Notes under the pieces: generated by a model
What the model saw: the letters and a program-made list of their open reading frames with translations, nothing else
Database searches by the model: none
What the model was told of the DNA's origin: nothing
Origin: Enterobacter vonholyi
GTDB taxonomy: Bacteria > Pseudomonadota > Gammaproteobacteria > Enterobacterales > Enterobacteriaceae
DNA: 64,000 bases
Direction of reading: 5' to 3'
NCBI RefSeq assembly: GCF_008364555.1
Contig: NZ_VTUC01000001.1
Location: 310,001 to 374,000 of the forward strand
Shown: piece after piece, positions 44,734-55,038 of the stretch
Layout: each line of letters starts with the position of its first letter
How positions within the stretch are numbered: position 1 is the stretch's first letter
Translations under genes and position numbers: made by a program

Positions 44734-45411
44734 TTACACGAGCAGTTCCGAGGCCAGGCGAGCCATCAGTACGTTGGATAACAGCACCGGGACATCCAGC
44801 GCTTTTTGCAGTAAATCACGATGATGCTGGTGGAAACCCAAGCAGTCCAGAATCAGTACATCGGCCCCTCTCTCCAGCAGTTCCTTCCCGGCAGCAATGA
44901 GTTTGGCCTCACTGTCCCAGAACGGATTGGCCAGTGCGTACAAAGGCACTTTTTCCAGCACGTGCCATTTTGCCTCCTGGTTATCCATGAGTTCCTCGAT
45001 GGGGACAATCACCCCCACCTGATGACCATCCACGATGGAGGCCACCAGCGGCGGGATGATCCGCATCGGTTCCAGCAAAATCGCATTGCGCGCCATGAGC
45101 CCCTTAATGGGAGCCGTGCTCATCAGCAAAATAACGTCATAACCTTGATTATCGAGCACTTCTATCACGCCCTGCAGCGAGCGCTCGATTTTCTGGCGTG
45201 AAACGTGCGCCAGTTTACCGTCACTTAATAACGTCGCCAGGGGATCCTCCCCCGCCTCGACAGCGTAGTCCTCCATGACCTCTTCCCGACTCATCTTCCC
45301 CAACAGGCTAAGATGCGTTATCTGTTGTTCAGATACATGCTCGGTTAAGAGCGGTAACACTTCGCTTACAGGGACCACACCAATGGTGAGGATCGCCAAC
45401 GTTGCCTTCAT
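44734..45411 (-). CDS. aroM: AroM family protein
   Basis: AroM is a 225-residue protein of unknown function, named from its place in the aroL-yaiA-aroM operon. It resembles Asp/Glu racemase-type folds (cysteine in [16 protein letters not shown]), but no activity is established. In E. coli the operon is under TyrR and TrpR control. It lies 237 bases downstream of yaiA, a gap in which I see no gene or clear terminator. Confidence 0.93.
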   Translation of the reverse strand: MKATLAILTIGVVPVSEVLPLLTEHVSEQQITHLSLLGKMSREEVMEDYAVEAGEDPLATLLSDGKLAHVSRQKIERSLQGVIEVLDNQGYDVILLMSTAPIKGLMARNAILLEPMRIIPPLVASIVDGHQVGVIVPIEELMDNQEAKWHVLEKVPLYALANPFWDSEAKLIAAGKELLERGADVLILDCLGFHQHHRDLLQKALDVPVLLSNVLMARLASELLV

Positions 45412-45648
45412 CTTTATCGCCTTCCATTACTCCAACATCGTGCATACAGGTACAGGCTCACTACGCTGCACAGTTCGTTTTTTCAACAAAACAGCACCAA
45501 GCGTAGCAGGTGATCCCGACATCGAAATGTAAAGATCGCCTGCCGATACCAGAGTTACTTGTAATAACTAAATATTAACTCCTGCTTAACTTTCACGATG
45601 AGTAAAAAGTGTGATTCAGGCACGATCCTGGAGCGTTTAGGAAAACAT

Positions 45649-45840
45649 TCAGGTTATGTCGGGATCTTCATAGCGCCGTTTCGCATCCAGCGCTTCCTGT
45701 TCAGTCTCGTGTTCACTGATCAGCGAGTCCGGCTTGGGGTGATCGGCACGCAGTTGATACCAGGTCACGGTATGACCCGTATGGCCTTTTTCAACGGTAA
45801 CAATGCGCGCTTCACGCGGATAGGGAGGTCTGGTTGGCAT
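45649..45840 (-). CDS. yaiA: small protein YaiA
   Basis: YaiA is a 63-residue protein of unknown function, conserved in enterobacteria. The segment [20 protein letters not shown] (positions about 27-46) matches E. coli YaiA closely. It lies between aroL and aroM, 44 bases after aroL. Confidence 0.93.
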   Translation of the reverse strand: MPTRPPYPREARIVTVEKGHTGHTVTWYQLRADHPKPDSLISEHETEQEALDAKRRYEDPDIT

Positions 45841-45884
45841 AGCTCATCCTTTTTTTATGTCTGAGCTATAAGTATAGACGCCGC

Positions 45885-46409
45885 TTAGCTGGCACAAGCC
45901 AAACGCAGGGCGGTAATAATCTGAATCACAACGTCTTCAGGAGAGGCTGACGCATCCACCACGTGGTGAGCCGCTTCGCGGTATAACGCATCGCGTTCCG
46001 CCAGCACTTCACTCACCTCTTCGTTCAGCGGCCTGGAGGTCAGCGCAGGGCGTTGCCCCTCTTCCGGAAAGGCTTCCAGACGCCCAACCAGGGCCGACAC
46101 CGGCGCGCTAAGGTAGATCACAATCCCCTTTTCGCGCATAAAGTGACGATTACACTCCGCCAGAACAATGCCACCCCCGGTCGCGATCACGGCAGACGGG
46201 GTGGTGACCGCTTTCAGCGCGGCCGTTTCGCGCGCGCGAAAGCTCTCCCATCCCTCTTGCTCAACAATCTCAGCGATGGTTTTTCCGGCCTCGGTTTGCA
46301 GCCAGTGGTCGGTATCCACAAACTGGCGATGACACACGCGTGCCAGCTCCAGGCCAACGGTGGTTTTCCCACAGCCGCGGGGGCCAACTAAAAAGATGGG
46401 TTGGGTCAT
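45885..46409 (-). CDS. aroL: shikimate kinase 2
   Basis: AroL phosphorylates shikimate with ATP in the common aromatic pathway. It has 174 residues. The P-loop is [11 protein letters not shown], and the shikimate site includes FVDTDHWL and [16 protein letters not shown] is part of the lid region. The start [12 protein letters not shown] was chosen from the family; the frame runs 45 codons further upstream without homology. Possible operators lie in the 144-base gap to yaiI. Confidence 0.96.
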   Translation of the reverse strand: MTQPIFLVGPRGCGKTTVGLELARVCHRQFVDTDHWLQTEAGKTIAEIVEQEGWESFRARETAALKAVTTPSAVIATGGGIVLAECNRHFMREKGIVIYLSAPVSALVGRLEAFPEEGQRPALTSRPLNEEVSEVLAERDALYREAAHHVVDASASPEDVVIQIITALRLACAS

Positions 46410-46446
46410 AGCCAGGTGTTCCCCTTGATGCCGGATGGCTGAAGAG

Positions 46447-46464
46447 TGTAAAGAAATAATTGCA
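46447..46464. promoter_or_regulatory. possible TyrR box upstream of aroL
   Basis: TGTAAA-N6-ATTGCA keeps a perfect left half of the TYR box consensus TGTAAA-N6-TTTACA and a weak right half. It lies 38-55 bases before the aroL ATG. TyrR control of aroL is known in E. coli; this particular site is a weak match. Confidence 0.35.
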
Positions 46465-46538
46465 GAAGATGTTGCGATTACTTTACTGCAAAGCGGTACG
46501 GGATGACAACCCTGTGGAAGCCACACTGTACCACAAAT

Positions 46539-46553
46539 TGACAATAATTATCA
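46539..46553. promoter_or_regulatory. possible Fur box between yaiI and aroL
   Basis: TGACAAT-A-ATTATCA matches the 7-1-7 Fur motif TGATAAT-N-ATTATCA at 13 of the 14 specified bases. It abuts the yaiI stop and lies 130 bases before the aroL ATG. Confidence 0.4.
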
Positions 46554-47012
46554 TTACGCTGTGCGGCGCTTCACTTCCAGCAGCCATTTATCCAGTTCGG
46601 CAGCAAACTGCTGACGATCGCGCGGTGACAGGCTGTCCGGTCCCCCGGTCTGCACGCCGCTGGCCCGCATCGTATCCATAAAATCGCGCATGGTGAGCTT
46701 CTCGCGAATGGTCGACGGCGAGTATCGCTCTCCGCGCGGATTGAGCGCCGCGGCCCCTTTTTCCAGCACTTCGGCAGCCAGCGGAATATCCGCCGTGATC
46801 ACCAGATCCTCCGCGCTGCACAGGCGGACAATTTCGTTATCCGCCACGTCGAACCCGGCCGGCACGCGCAAAGAGCGGATGAAGCGCGAAGGCGGTACGC
46901 GAATATTCTGGTTCGCCACCAGCGTCAGCGGCATCTGAACGCGCTCGGCGGCGCGAAATAAAATCTCTTTAATCACATTCGGACACGCGTCCGCATCAAC
47001 CCAAATCGCCAT
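46554..47012 (-). CDS. yaiI: YaiI/YqxD family (UPF0178) protein
   Basis: A 152-residue protein of the UPF0178 family, related to PIN/NYN nuclease folds. Acidic residues sit where a metal site would be: [10 protein letters not shown] at the N-terminus, and [18 protein letters not shown]. No activity is established. It is divergent from proC. Confidence 0.92.
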   Translation of the reverse strand: MAIWVDADACPNVIKEILFRAAERVQMPLTLVANQNIRVPPSRFIRSLRVPAGFDVADNEIVRLCSAEDLVITADIPLAAEVLEKGAAALNPRGERYSPSTIREKLTMRDFMDTMRASGVQTGGPDSLSPRDRQQFAAELDKWLLEVKRRTA

Positions 47013-47109
47013 ATTGTCTCCCCATAATAACTCTGCCGACTATTGTCGCCTGCATTTCGTTGTTAAGCTATCAATCAGAGAAAACAACGCATAATGACGG
47101 AGAATCGTG

Positions 47110-47919
47110 ATGGACAAGAAAATCGGGTTTATCGGCTGCGGTAACATGGGCAAAGCCATCCTGGGCGGCCTGATCGCCAGCGGGCAGGTGCTGCCGGGTC
47201 AGATTTGGGTCTATACCCCGTCACCGGACAAGGTCGCCGCGTTGCGCGATCAGTACGGTATCAACGCCGCCGAAAGCGCGCAGGAAGTGGCCCAGGTCGC
47301 CGATATCGTCTTTGGTGCCGTCAAGCCGAACATCATGATCAAAGTACTGAGCGATATCACCTCCAGCCTGAATAAAGAGACGCTGGTGGTGTCGATTGCC
47401 GCGGGCGTCACCCTCGATCAGCTGGCGCGCGCGCTGGGTCACGATCGTAAAATCGTCCGCGCGATGCCCAATACCCCTTCGCTGGTCAACGCCGGCATGA
47501 CCTCCGTCACGCCTAACGCGCTGGTGACCTCAGAAGAAGTGGCTGATGTACTGAACATTTTCCGCTGTTTCGGCGAAGCAGAAGTGATTGCCGAATCGAT
47601 GATCCATCCGGTGGTCGGCGTCAGTGGATCAGCCCCTGCGTATGTCTTCATGTTTTTAGAAGCGATGGCCGATGCCGCCGTTCTTGGTGGAATGCCGCGC
47701 GCCCAGGCGTATAAATTCGCCGCGCAGGCCGTCATGGGCTCCGCCAAAATGGTGCTGGAGACCGGTAAACACCCGGGTGAGCTGAAAGATATGGTCTGCT
47801 CCCCAGGCGGTACCACCATTGAAGCGGTGCGGGTGCTGGAAGAGCGCGGGTTCCGCTCGGCCGTCATTGAGGCAATGGCAAAATGCATGGAAAAATCAGA
47901 GAAGCTGAGTAAATCCTGA
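47110..47919 (+). CDS. proC: pyrroline-5-carboxylate reductase
   Basis: ProC reduces pyrroline-5-carboxylate to proline with NAD(P)H, the last step of proline synthesis. The protein has 269 residues. The dinucleotide motif is GFIGCGNMGKAI, and the C-terminal substrate domain contains VVGVSGSAPAYVF and DMVCSPGGTTIEAV. The ATG at 47110 was preferred to a GTG one codon before it. It converges on dgcC. Confidence 0.97.
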   Translation: MDKKIGFIGCGNMGKAILGGLIASGQVLPGQIWVYTPSPDKVAALRDQYGINAAESAQEVAQVADIVFGAVKPNIMIKVLSDITSSLNKETLVVSIAAGVTLDQLARALGHDRKIVRAMPNTPSLVNAGMTSVTPNALVTSEEVADVLNIFRCFGEAEVIAESMIHPVVGVSGSAPAYVFMFLEAMADAAVLGGMPRAQAYKFAAQAVMGSAKMVLETGKHPGELKDMVCSPGGTTIEAVRVLEERGFRSAVIEAMAKCMEKSEKLSKS

Positions 47920-47933
47920 TTTCTGACCGGGCG

Positions 47934-49037
47934 TCAGGCGGCCACTTCGGTGCGGCCGCGCCCGGCATTTTTCGCCCTGTACAGCGCCACGTCAGCCGCC
48001 TTCAGCCATTCCCGATAATGTCCAAACTGCGGCCCCCAGGGAGCAACGCCTACGCTGATGCGCAGCGCTTCTTTTGGTGCGCACGGTAACGTCAGTTTTT
48101 CCAGCCGCTCATGCAACCGCGACATCACCGCGATGGCGCTTTCCGCCGCGGTCTGCGACATAATCACCGCAAACTCATCCCCACCAAACCGGCCTATAGC
48201 ATCGCCTGACCGTACTGACCGCTGGAGCTGACGCGTAATGGCGATGATCGCCTCGTCGCCCACAGCGTGCCCCCAGGTGTCGTTGATGTTTTTAAAGTGG
48301 TCGATATCAATCAGCAAAATCGTGGCGGTGCAGTGGTCGCGGCGGCAATGCTCAAATTCATTTCGCAGCAGCATTTCCCAGTGGCGGCGATTAAAGACCC
48401 CGGTCATGCCGTCACGGGTGCTCATCATTTCCAGCCGCTGCTTGTGCTCTGCAAGCCTGACGGCGGTGCGGTGGCTGAGCCAGGCAAACAGCATGGGATA
48501 AAGCACCAGTACGGGCAGCGTTAGGCCCCACTCTACCGGGTCGGGCCTGAAAACAGCCACGCTCCCGACAAGCGGCAGCGTCACCAGCGCGGAGAGCAGA
48601 GTCAACAGGATCCCCGGGATAAACAGGCGACAGCCCCCGGAGCCCATCATATTCATACCTACCATCATCACCAGCGCTGCCGAGGGTAACGCGCTCATCC
48701 CCATCACGCCGATCCAGAGCCCGGCAATGATGGCATCGATCTTAAGATTGAACACTTCCTGCTGTTGAGGTGACGCGGCCCGGCAGGATAACTGCCAGGC
48801 GAAATGGGGCCATACGAACGCCCAACCGACCAGTAAAAGCCACCAGCCTCCGGGTAAAAAATGGGTGACCAGCATTCCCGCAACCGGGAAAAACATCGCT
48901 GCCAGCCCCACGGCGCGCGCCAGCCGAACCCGCCGGGCAAACTGAATGCCGGCACGGTGAGGGTCATCCTGAGAAAGGGTTAAATTCCACTCTTCCCGAA
49001 TGCGCTTTTTGTTGTAATACGTTTCATCATTCATCAT
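47934..49037 (-). CDS. dgcC: diguanylate cyclase DgcC (AdrA/YaiC)
   Basis: DgcC makes cyclic di-GMP that activates cellulose synthesis; in E. coli and Salmonella its transcription depends on CsgD. The protein has 367 residues: an N-terminal MASE2 membrane domain (about residues 30-200) and a C-terminal GGDEF domain with FGGDEF. RSGD five residues before GGDEF is an RxxD inhibitory site. The start is uncertain: E. coli begins MFPKIMNDE, but here the first codon is ATA, so ATG at 49037 (MMNDE) was chosen. It has no strong ribosome site. Confidence 0.9.
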   Translation of the reverse strand: MMNDETYYNKKRIREEWNLTLSQDDPHRAGIQFARRVRLARAVGLAAMFFPVAGMLVTHFLPGGWWLLLVGWAFVWPHFAWQLSCRAASPQQQEVFNLKIDAIIAGLWIGVMGMSALPSAALVMMVGMNMMGSGGCRLFIPGILLTLLSALVTLPLVGSVAVFRPDPVEWGLTLPVLVLYPMLFAWLSHRTAVRLAEHKQRLEMMSTRDGMTGVFNRRHWEMLLRNEFEHCRRDHCTATILLIDIDHFKNINDTWGHAVGDEAIIAITRQLQRSVRSGDAIGRFGGDEFAVIMSQTAAESAIAVMSRLHERLEKLTLPCAPKEALRISVGVAPWGPQFGHYREWLKAADVALYRAKNAGRGRTEVAA

Positions 49038-49139
49038 TTTTGGGAATATTCTGAAACATTTTCCCAAATTATAGAGAGGGGGTCTGCGGGGAAAGTATGA
49101 AATTTCGGGTGAGCCGCCGATGCCGCTCACCCGTTCGAA

Positions 49140-49460
49140 CTACACTTTTTTCTTCAGGCAGGCACTCATGAACTTGCTGCGGTCATCCCCTTTAAGGGAC
49201 TGCTCGGTTGCCTTGGCATTACACTCGCGCATCTTTTGCTGCTGAGGCGTCAGGCTTTTTTCAGCCGGTTTCGAGGCGCCGTTTTTGAGGCAGTCGCTCA
49301 TGTAAGTCTTACGAGCATCGCCCTTAAGACTCTGAGACGTCGCCTGTTGATTACAGGTAGTCATACGCTGCTGCTGCGGCGTTAACGTTTTCTCTTCCGC
49401 GTTCGCCGATGCGACCAGGAACAGGCCGGAGAGCAGAGTAACCAGTAATGTTGTTTTCAT
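49140..49460 (-). CDS. psiF: phosphate-starvation-inducible protein PsiF
   Basis: PsiF is a 106-residue secreted protein of unknown function, induced with phoA under phosphate starvation in E. coli. A signal peptide (about 1-21, ending ANA-EEK) precedes two copies of a cysteine-containing repeat: LTPQQQRMTTCNQQAT (about 26-60) and LTPQQQKMRECNAKAT (about 69-103), each ending in CLK. It follows phoA by 89 bases. Confidence 0.94.
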   Translation of the reverse strand: MKTTLLVTLLSGLFLVASANAEEKTLTPQQQRMTTCNQQATSQSLKGDARKTYMSDCLKNGASKPAEKSLTPQQQKMRECNAKATEQSLKGDDRSKFMSACLKKKV

Positions 49461-49549
49461 TGCACCATCCTTTTGTGAACATTCCCTGTAAGTCTGGTTC
49501 GTGACAGGAAAAAAACCACCCGGCAGATGTGATTTCCGCCGGGATTTTA

Positions 49550-50965
49550 TTATTTAAGGCCCAGCGCAGCCTTCATGGTGTAGAACAGATCCGTTTGATC
49601 GGTCAGGCCTACCACGTTGGCCGCGTGCGGGCCGTAGGCGGCAATACGCAGTTGGGTGCCCGTGTGCTCCATGGACTCTTCTTCAGAGTTGCCGTAGCTC
49701 ATCACCATGACGGCACCATCTTTGGTGTTTAGCGCCTGCGTCAGGCCAGGGGCTTTGGTATCTGGCGGAACGATCTGGCTGGCGTGCGCGTGGTCCGCGG
49801 TGACGATCACCAGGGTGTTACCGTCTTTTTTCGCGAACGCGAGCGCTTTCTGCACCGCTTCGTCCAGATCGACGGTTTCGCCAATCTGACCGCACGGATT
49901 TGCCGCATGATCTTGCTTATCGATCGACGCGCCTTCTACCTGCAGGAAGAACCCTTTTTCGCTCTTGCTCAGCAGAGAAATCGCTTTATCGGTCATCGCC
50001 GCCAGCGTCGGTACGCTGTCCGTGCGTTTCGGGTTTGGCGCACAGGTCACCGCAGGCTTATCGATATTGCCGTGATACGAGGCTTTTGGACCTTCCCAGC
50101 GCACGGGCATGTTGCCGTCAGAGAACAGCCCCAGCAGCGGTTTATCCTGGTTCGCCTCGGTTATCGCCGCCAGAGCATTTGCGTCACTCACCAGCTGATA
50201 GCCGCTAGCCTGCGCCTGCTCGCGCAGCGTTTTGCCCTGCCATTCGCCCGCCGTTGCGGTTTCCGCGAATGTTTTCGCGCCGCCGCCCAGCGTCACGTCA
50301 GGACGCGCGTTCAGCAACTGTTCCGTAATCGAGCCTTTGCCGCCTTTTTCCAGCGCATTCGTTGGGCACTTTTCGCTGGTCGCTGACGGGCCGTAGCACT
50401 TACGCGAGGTCACGTGTGCCACCAGCGCCGCAGGCGTCGCATCCTGAAGTTCAGCGGTGGAGACGTTGCCGGTCGCCAGGCCCGCCGCTTTTGCCATCTC
50501 CAGAAGGGTTTGATGATCTTTTTCGTGAATATCCACGCCCAGCGCACCATTATAGGTTTTCACGCCGGTGGACCACGCCGTGGCAGAGGCCGCGGAGTCC
50601 GTTACGTAATCCGGTTTACCGGTTTTTTTATCCAGCGCGTAGTGGGTATATTGTCCGGTCAACGGTAATGCGTCGATACCTTTAAAAAAGCCGCCCGCAC
50701 CCTCGGCATAATTTCGCGCCGCCGTGATTTCGGAATCCCCCATTCCATCGCCAATCAGCAGAATAATATTTTTCGCCGGCTTATCATTCAGCGAAGCGCG
50801 AATAGCAGCAGTTTGATCTTCAGATAAACGACGCGCGCCGCCAGGCTGGGTGATATCCCCTTTTGCCGCACGATTATCCAGCACGCTGGTTTGCGTCGTA
50901 TCAGCATAAATGGCAGGGGTAATTAACAAGGGAAGTAATGCGATGAAAAGTGCGCTCTGTTTCAA
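49550..50965 (-). CDS. phoA: alkaline phosphatase PhoA
   Basis: PhoA is the periplasmic zinc/magnesium phosphomonoesterase, 471 residues including a signal peptide of about 21 ([21 protein letters not shown]). The nucleophile serine lies in DSAASATAW, and metal ligands are visible in [20 protein letters not shown] and TADHAHASQ. Disulfide cysteines in [17 protein letters not shown] and CAPNPKR/NPCGQ are present. A Pho box lies upstream and psiF downstream. Confidence 0.98.
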   Translation of the reverse strand: MKQSALFIALLPLLITPAIYADTTQTSVLDNRAAKGDITQPGGARRLSEDQTAAIRASLNDKPAKNIILLIGDGMGDSEITAARNYAEGAGGFFKGIDALPLTGQYTHYALDKKTGKPDYVTDSAASATAWSTGVKTYNGALGVDIHEKDHQTLLEMAKAAGLATGNVSTAELQDATPAALVAHVTSRKCYGPSATSEKCPTNALEKGGKGSITEQLLNARPDVTLGGGAKTFAETATAGEWQGKTLREQAQASGYQLVSDANALAAITEANQDKPLLGLFSDGNMPVRWEGPKASYHGNIDKPAVTCAPNPKRTDSVPTLAAMTDKAISLLSKSEKGFFLQVEGASIDKQDHAANPCGQIGETVDLDEAVQKALAFAKKDGNTLVIVTADHAHASQIVPPDTKAPGLTQALNTKDGAVMVMSYGNSEEESMEHTGTQLRIAAYGPHAANVVGLTDQTDLFYTMKAALGLK

Positions 50966-51009
50966 TTTATTTTCTCCATGTACAAATACATAAAAATAAA
51001 AACAGAGCG

Positions 51010-51043
51010 ACTATAGGCATCCTGCATGACAATTCTATGACAC
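51010..51043 (-). promoter_or_regulatory. PhoB-dependent promoter of phoA
   Basis: On the minus strand GTGTCATAGAATTGTCATG (51025-51043) is a two-repeat Pho box, followed at 9 bases by the -10 TATAGT (51010-51015). It resembles the E. coli phoA promoter, with the Pho box in place of a -35. Confidence 0.88.
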
Positions 51044-51064
51044 GTCGTTACGTCCTGTGACGGT

Positions 51065-51325
51065 TTAGCTGCGCGGATGCCTTAACAGCTTCTTTACGTA
51101 CTGGTGGAGCATCTCAGCATCCTCAACCGGTACCTGCGATTCAGGCCTGACGCTATCCAGCGCGCCTTCCACGCTCTCAATCAACGCCTGCTGATCGGTT
51201 TTCGCCATTTGTCGCAGCAGCGCGGTGACCACAATTTCAAGCGCTTCGACCTGAGCCACCAGCTCTTTTGACTCTTCTTCCTTTTGTGCCAGCTTGACCA
51301 GCAATTCAGCAATGAGGTTTTTCAT
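51065..51325 (-). CDS. iraP: anti-adaptor protein IraP
   Basis: IraP is an 86-residue helical protein that binds RssB and so protects sigma S from ClpXP during phosphate starvation. The N-terminal [19 protein letters not shown] is nearly identical to E. coli IraP, and the C-terminal [11 protein letters not shown] is conserved. It is upstream of phoA on the same strand. Confidence 0.94.
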   Translation of the reverse strand: MKNLIAELLVKLAQKEEESKELVAQVEALEIVVTALLRQMAKTDQQALIESVEGALDSVRPESQVPVEDAEMLHQYVKKLLRHPRS

Positions 51326-51463
51326 CGTGCCAGTTCCTTTTCAGTTTTGTCTGAAGTTATCACTCTGAATCCCTATTGCAAAGAGAAGAAATTAATTATG
51401 GTATGCAAAAGTGATACAGGAACGGAAATAAAGAGGCAGCGCCGTGAGCGAAACGTTTTTCTA

Positions 51464-51501
51464 TAAAAAGCAGCCGCATTTTGTTATATAAAAATGCGGC
51501 T
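51464..51501 (-). terminator. rho-independent terminator of the MFS gene
   Basis: AGCCGCATTTT / AAAATGCGGCT forms a perfect 11-bp stem with an 8-base loop, followed on the minus strand by a T-run. It lies 33 bases after the MFS stop. Confidence 0.88.
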
Positions 51502-51534
51502 ACCATAAGAATATATAATACATCTATGAAATCG

Positions 51535-52749
51535 TTACCTTGCCGATTTGGCCTCCGCCATTTGTCTGCGGCGTCGCAGCGCAATAGCCAGCTGGATAAT
51601 ATTGATTAAAACGACAATCGCTGTCGCCGCAAATACCCAACGAAAACCGGCCATCGCAGAAACGGATGCGCCAATAAGCGGGCCGGCAACATTCCCCAGA
51701 TACATAAACGACTGGTTATATCCAAAAATACGCCCCGTCACCTGGTCGCTGGAATATTTGACCAGCAGGGTCTGTACCGCAGGCAACATGGCGCCATCAG
51801 CAAAGCCGAGCAGAAATCGCAATATGCCAAGCTGAAGCGGAGAGGTGACAAACGACATCGCGAAGAAGAGCACCACCGCAAAGATCAGCGTCGCCATCAG
51901 GATGCGCGCCGTGCCGATCCTGTCACCCAGTTTTCCCAGACGCGGCGCGGAAATCAGGGCTGATACGCCCGGCACGGCGGCAATCATGCCGCTAAGAAAA
52001 GCGATATTCGTGCTCTCCGGCTCCATCGACTTGATAAACAGCGCCAGAATCGGCCCCACCGAACCATTACAGAGCTGGATCACCATAGTGGTCACAAACA
52101 GGCTGATCATCAGGCCCGGATAAGGCAGCGAGGCGAAAACGGCCTTGCCGCTGAGGCGTTCAGACTTACTGATAACCGGGCGGCCCCCTTCTTTAATCAG
52201 AAAGAGCGTGACCAGAAAACTGACCACCAGCAGAACCGCAGTGATGATAAATACCGCACGCAGCCCGACGTGGTCCGCCAGAAAGCCCCCCAGCAGCGGC
52301 CCGCCGATGACGCCGCTGATCTGTGCCGTGGAGAGTGTACTCAGCGCCCAGCCGCTACGCTCGCGCGGCACCTGAGAGGCGACCAGCGCCATGGCGTTTG
52401 GAATATACCCGGACGTCAACCCCATCACCGCCCGCAGGAAGAACAGCTGCCAGACGTTGGTGGCGAAGGCCTGCAGCAGAATGGCAATCGCCATCCCGAG
52501 CGAGGCGCGTAGCAGCATCAGTTTACGGCCTTTCCGATCCGCCAGGCTGCCCCACATCGGTGACACAATGGCGGAAACCAGAAACGTGACGCTGAACGTC
52601 AGACCGGACCACATGGAAAGGGCTTCATGCGAGGTCACCCCCAGCTGCGACACGTACAGAGGCAGGAACGGCAAAATCTGGCTGATGGCCAGTCCGGTAA
52701 AGAAGCAGCCGAACCAAACCGAGATGAGATTAACTTTCCAGGATTCCAT
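51535..52749 (-). CDS. MFS multidrug efflux transporter, MdtG-like
   Basis: A 404-residue, 12-helix drug:proton antiporter-type MFS protein. Motif A is [17 protein letters not shown] and motif C-like glycines are in [11 protein letters not shown]. The N-terminal half resembles E. coli MdtG, but mdtG lies elsewhere in E. coli, so this is probably a paralogue. The substrate is unknown. E. coli has nothing between iraP and ddlA. Confidence 0.87.
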   Translation of the reverse strand: MESWKVNLISVWFGCFFTGLAISQILPFLPLYVSQLGVTSHEALSMWSGLTFSVTFLVSAIVSPMWGSLADRKGRKLMLLRASLGMAIAILLQAFATNVWQLFFLRAVMGLTSGYIPNAMALVASQVPRERSGWALSTLSTAQISGVIGGPLLGGFLADHVGLRAVFIITAVLLVVSFLVTLFLIKEGGRPVISKSERLSGKAVFASLPYPGLMISLFVTTMVIQLCNGSVGPILALFIKSMEPESTNIAFLSGMIAAVPGVSALISAPRLGKLGDRIGTARILMATLIFAVVLFFAMSFVTSPLQLGILRFLLGFADGAMLPAVQTLLVKYSSDQVTGRIFGYNQSFMYLGNVAGPLIGASVSAMAGFRWVFAATAIVVLINIIQLAIALRRRRQMAEAKSAR

Positions 52750-52917
52750 AAAGAAATAGTCTTCATTTTTAGGCGAATTCGCCGACAGATTAGCAAGTTA
52801 CGCGTATTAACGTCGCACCAGAGATGCGGCCCGACTGACTTTGGTGTTTTATCTCCCCAGTCATCATATTTGTGAAATAAGTCACAATTCATCCATTTTC
52901 TGGCGGAATATTATGCT

Positions 52918-53601
52918 TCAACGGCAGAGCCCAAAACCGCGCATTCCCAGATGAAAATGGTTGGCATGCGCCGCGTTATACTCCGGCCCCAGTCCGTTTC
53001 CGTAGTACCCACAGCTCGCCGCCAGCATGGCCTTCAGCCAGGGCTGCGTGGTGGCCGCCTTCCAGCCGTTCAGCACCGTGACGCGTTCACCGTTCGCCAG
53101 ACGAAAAGCGGCAATATCCAGCGCCTCCGCCGTGGCATGTTCACTGCGGCGCGCGTCAGGGCGATGATAAATATTGCGGCAGGCAAAGCTGCCGAGGTGG
53201 TCGATACGCGCCAGGTCACTGCCCGTATAACGTTTTGTCAGCGGCCGGGCCTGCTGGCTGATAAAGAGGGCTGAGCTGAGCGCCAGCGGGCAGCTGGCAA
53301 GAAAACTGCTGTTCAGGCCGACCGGGCCGAAGTCACTCACGCGCACGACGTTATTCAGCGGACACGCGCCGCCGCTGTCAGCCACCGGCCGGGTGCGGAT
53401 GAGATCGCGTTGATTAGCCTGTGCGAGCAGGCTCGCGCACGCCTCGGGGGTTAAACGCCGAAGCTTATACTGGGTGATTCGACCCGGCGGGTCGTCAAGC
53501 ATCAGCGGCATGAAAGGGTTGTAGTAAGGCGGCAACCAGCGGTAACCCACCGTTGCGATGGCCAAAATGATAAATACGGTCAGCAGCGTTTTTCCTTTCA
53601 C
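52918..53601 (-). CDS. extensin-like family protein with LAS metallopeptidase motifs
   Basis: A 227-residue protein of the extensin-like C-terminal family (name historical). An N-terminal hydrophobic helix (5-22) anchors or exports it. [14 protein letters not shown] gives S153, H155 and D162, and NHFHLGM gives H215 and H217: this is the SxHx(6)D...HxH zinc pattern of LAS/M15 D-Ala-D-Ala metallopeptidases. Six cysteines (55, 80, 104, 141, 197, 226) could form disulfides. It is divergent from ddlA, 103 bases apart. Peptidoglycan action is inferred, not shown. Confidence 0.8.
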   Translation of the reverse strand: MKGKTLLTVFIILAIATVGYRWLPPYYNPFMPLMLDDPPGRITQYKLRRLTPEACASLLAQANQRDLIRTRPVADSGGACPLNNVVRVSDFGPVGLNSSFLASCPLALSSALFISQQARPLTKRYTGSDLARIDHLGSFACRNIYHRPDARRSEHATAEALDIAAFRLANGERVTVLNGWKAATTQPWLKAMLAASCGYYGNGLGPEYNAAHANHFHLGMRGFGLCR

Positions 53602-53704
53602 ACTCCCCCCTCAACATTCCCCAAAACATTATGGCAGAAGGCCGCGAAACCCGCCGGGCATCGTGGTATGTTATTGGCTTTTCGTCATACTGGAAGAGAG
53701 TGAG

Positions 53705-54805
53705 ATGGCTAAGCAGCGCGTAGGTATTGTCTTTGGGGGAAAATCAGCGGAACACGAAGTGTCATTGCAATCGGCCAAAAATATCGTTGATGCGATCGAT
53801 AAAAGCCGTTTCGACGTGGTGCTGCTGGGCATTGATAAACAGGGCCAGTGGCACGTTAACGATGCCAGCCAGTATCTGCTGAATGCCCACGATCCGGCAC
53901 ATATCGCCCTGAATCCTTCAGAAATTAGCGTCGCCACCGTACCCGGCGTCGTAAAAGGGCAGCTCATCGACGCCGGCAATGCGCAGGCTCTCGCCCAGAT
54001 CGACGTCGTCTTCCCGATTGTTCACGGCACCCTGGGCGAAGATGGTTCCCTGCAGGGAATGCTGCGCATGGCCAACCTGCCGTTCGTCGGATCGGACGTC
54101 CTCGGCTCTGCCGCGTGCATGGACAAAGACGTCACCAAACGCCTGCTGCGCGATGCCGGGCTGAATATTGCGCCGTTCGTGACGCTCACCCGCGCCAACC
54201 GCGACAAACACAGCTTTACGCAAATCAGTGCAGAGCTGGGTCTGCCGTTGTTTGTGAAGCCTGCAAACCAGGGCTCCTCCGTGGGCGTCAGCAAAGTGAC
54301 CAGCGAAGCTGAGTTCACGCAAGCCGTCCGCCTGGCTTTTGAGTTCGACCATAAAGTGGTGGTTGAGCAGGGCATCAAAGGTCGTGAAATTGAGTGCGCC
54401 GTGCTGGGCAACGATTTTCCCCAGGCGAGCACCTGCGGTGAAGTGATCTTAAACAGCGACTTCTACTCGTACGACACCAAATACATTGATGATAAAGGCG
54501 CGCAGGTTGTCGTGCCTGCGGCTCTCGATCCGGCGGTTAACGATAAGATCCGGGCGATCGCCATTCGCGCTTATCAGACGCTCGGCTGCTGCGGCATGGC
54601 GCGCGTGGATGTGTTCCTGACGGCGGAAAACGAGGTGGTGATCAATGAAATTAACACGCTGCCGGGGTTCACTAACATCAGCATGTATCCGAAGCTGTGG
54701 CAGGCGAGCGGCCTGAGCTACCCGGAATTGATCACCCGCCTGATCGAACTCGCGCTGGAGCGTCACGCCGCCGACAGCGCGCTTAAAAGTTCCGTAAACG
54801 GTTAA
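53705..54805 (+). CDS. ddlA: D-alanine--D-alanine ligase A
   Basis: DdlA makes the D-Ala-D-Ala dipeptide for peptidoglycan precursors. It has 366 residues with an ATP-grasp fold. Conserved parts include [45 protein letters not shown] and [16 protein letters not shown]. The ATG at 53705 follows GAGAGTGAG; longer frames have no homology. Its TAA overlaps the stop of convergent yaiZ in TTAA. Confidence 0.97.
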   Translation: MAKQRVGIVFGGKSAEHEVSLQSAKNIVDAIDKSRFDVVLLGIDKQGQWHVNDASQYLLNAHDPAHIALNPSEISVATVPGVVKGQLIDAGNAQALAQIDVVFPIVHGTLGEDGSLQGMLRMANLPFVGSDVLGSAACMDKDVTKRLLRDAGLNIAPFVTLTRANRDKHSFTQISAELGLPLFVKPANQGSSVGVSKVTSEAEFTQAVRLAFEFDHKVVVEQGIKGREIECAVLGNDFPQASTCGEVILNSDFYSYDTKYIDDKGAQVVVPAALDPAVNDKIRAIAIRAYQTLGCCGMARVDVFLTAENEVVINEINTLPGFTNISMYPKLWQASGLSYPELITRLIELALERHAADSALKSSVNG

Positions 54806-55038
54806 TCGGCGCGCTTCGCCGACTCTGCCTCTTCCGCTGTCGTCTCTTCAGGGCGACGGCGGATAATCAACCCCGCCAGCCAGAAACTAATGACCCAGGT
54901 CACCAGCCCTACGGCATACGTTTGCCAGCCTTTTGCTTCAAACCCCAACAGGCCCACAATACCGTTAAGAATAAAGATCAGCCCGATAGCGAAGGCGTAG
55001 TAGTGCCAGTCACGGCGTAGTTTGGACGTGAGCTTCAT
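54802..55038 (-). CDS. yaiZ: inner membrane protein YaiZ
   Basis: YaiZ is a 78-residue protein of unknown function with two transmembrane helices (about 13-32 and 40-60). The core [19 protein letters not shown] is almost unchanged from E. coli. The start [11 protein letters not shown] was chosen by homology. It converges on ddlA with overlapping stop codons. Confidence 0.9.
   Translation of the reverse strand: MKLTSKLRRDWHYYAFAIGLIFILNGIVGLLGFEAKGWQTYAVGLVTWVISFWLAGLIIRRRPEETTAEEAESAKRAD

Noticed and set aside
47920..47965. GC-rich inverted repeat at the proC-dgcC convergence considered as a terminator
   Set aside because: The arms pair imperfectly, overlap dgcC coding sequence and lack a T-tract.
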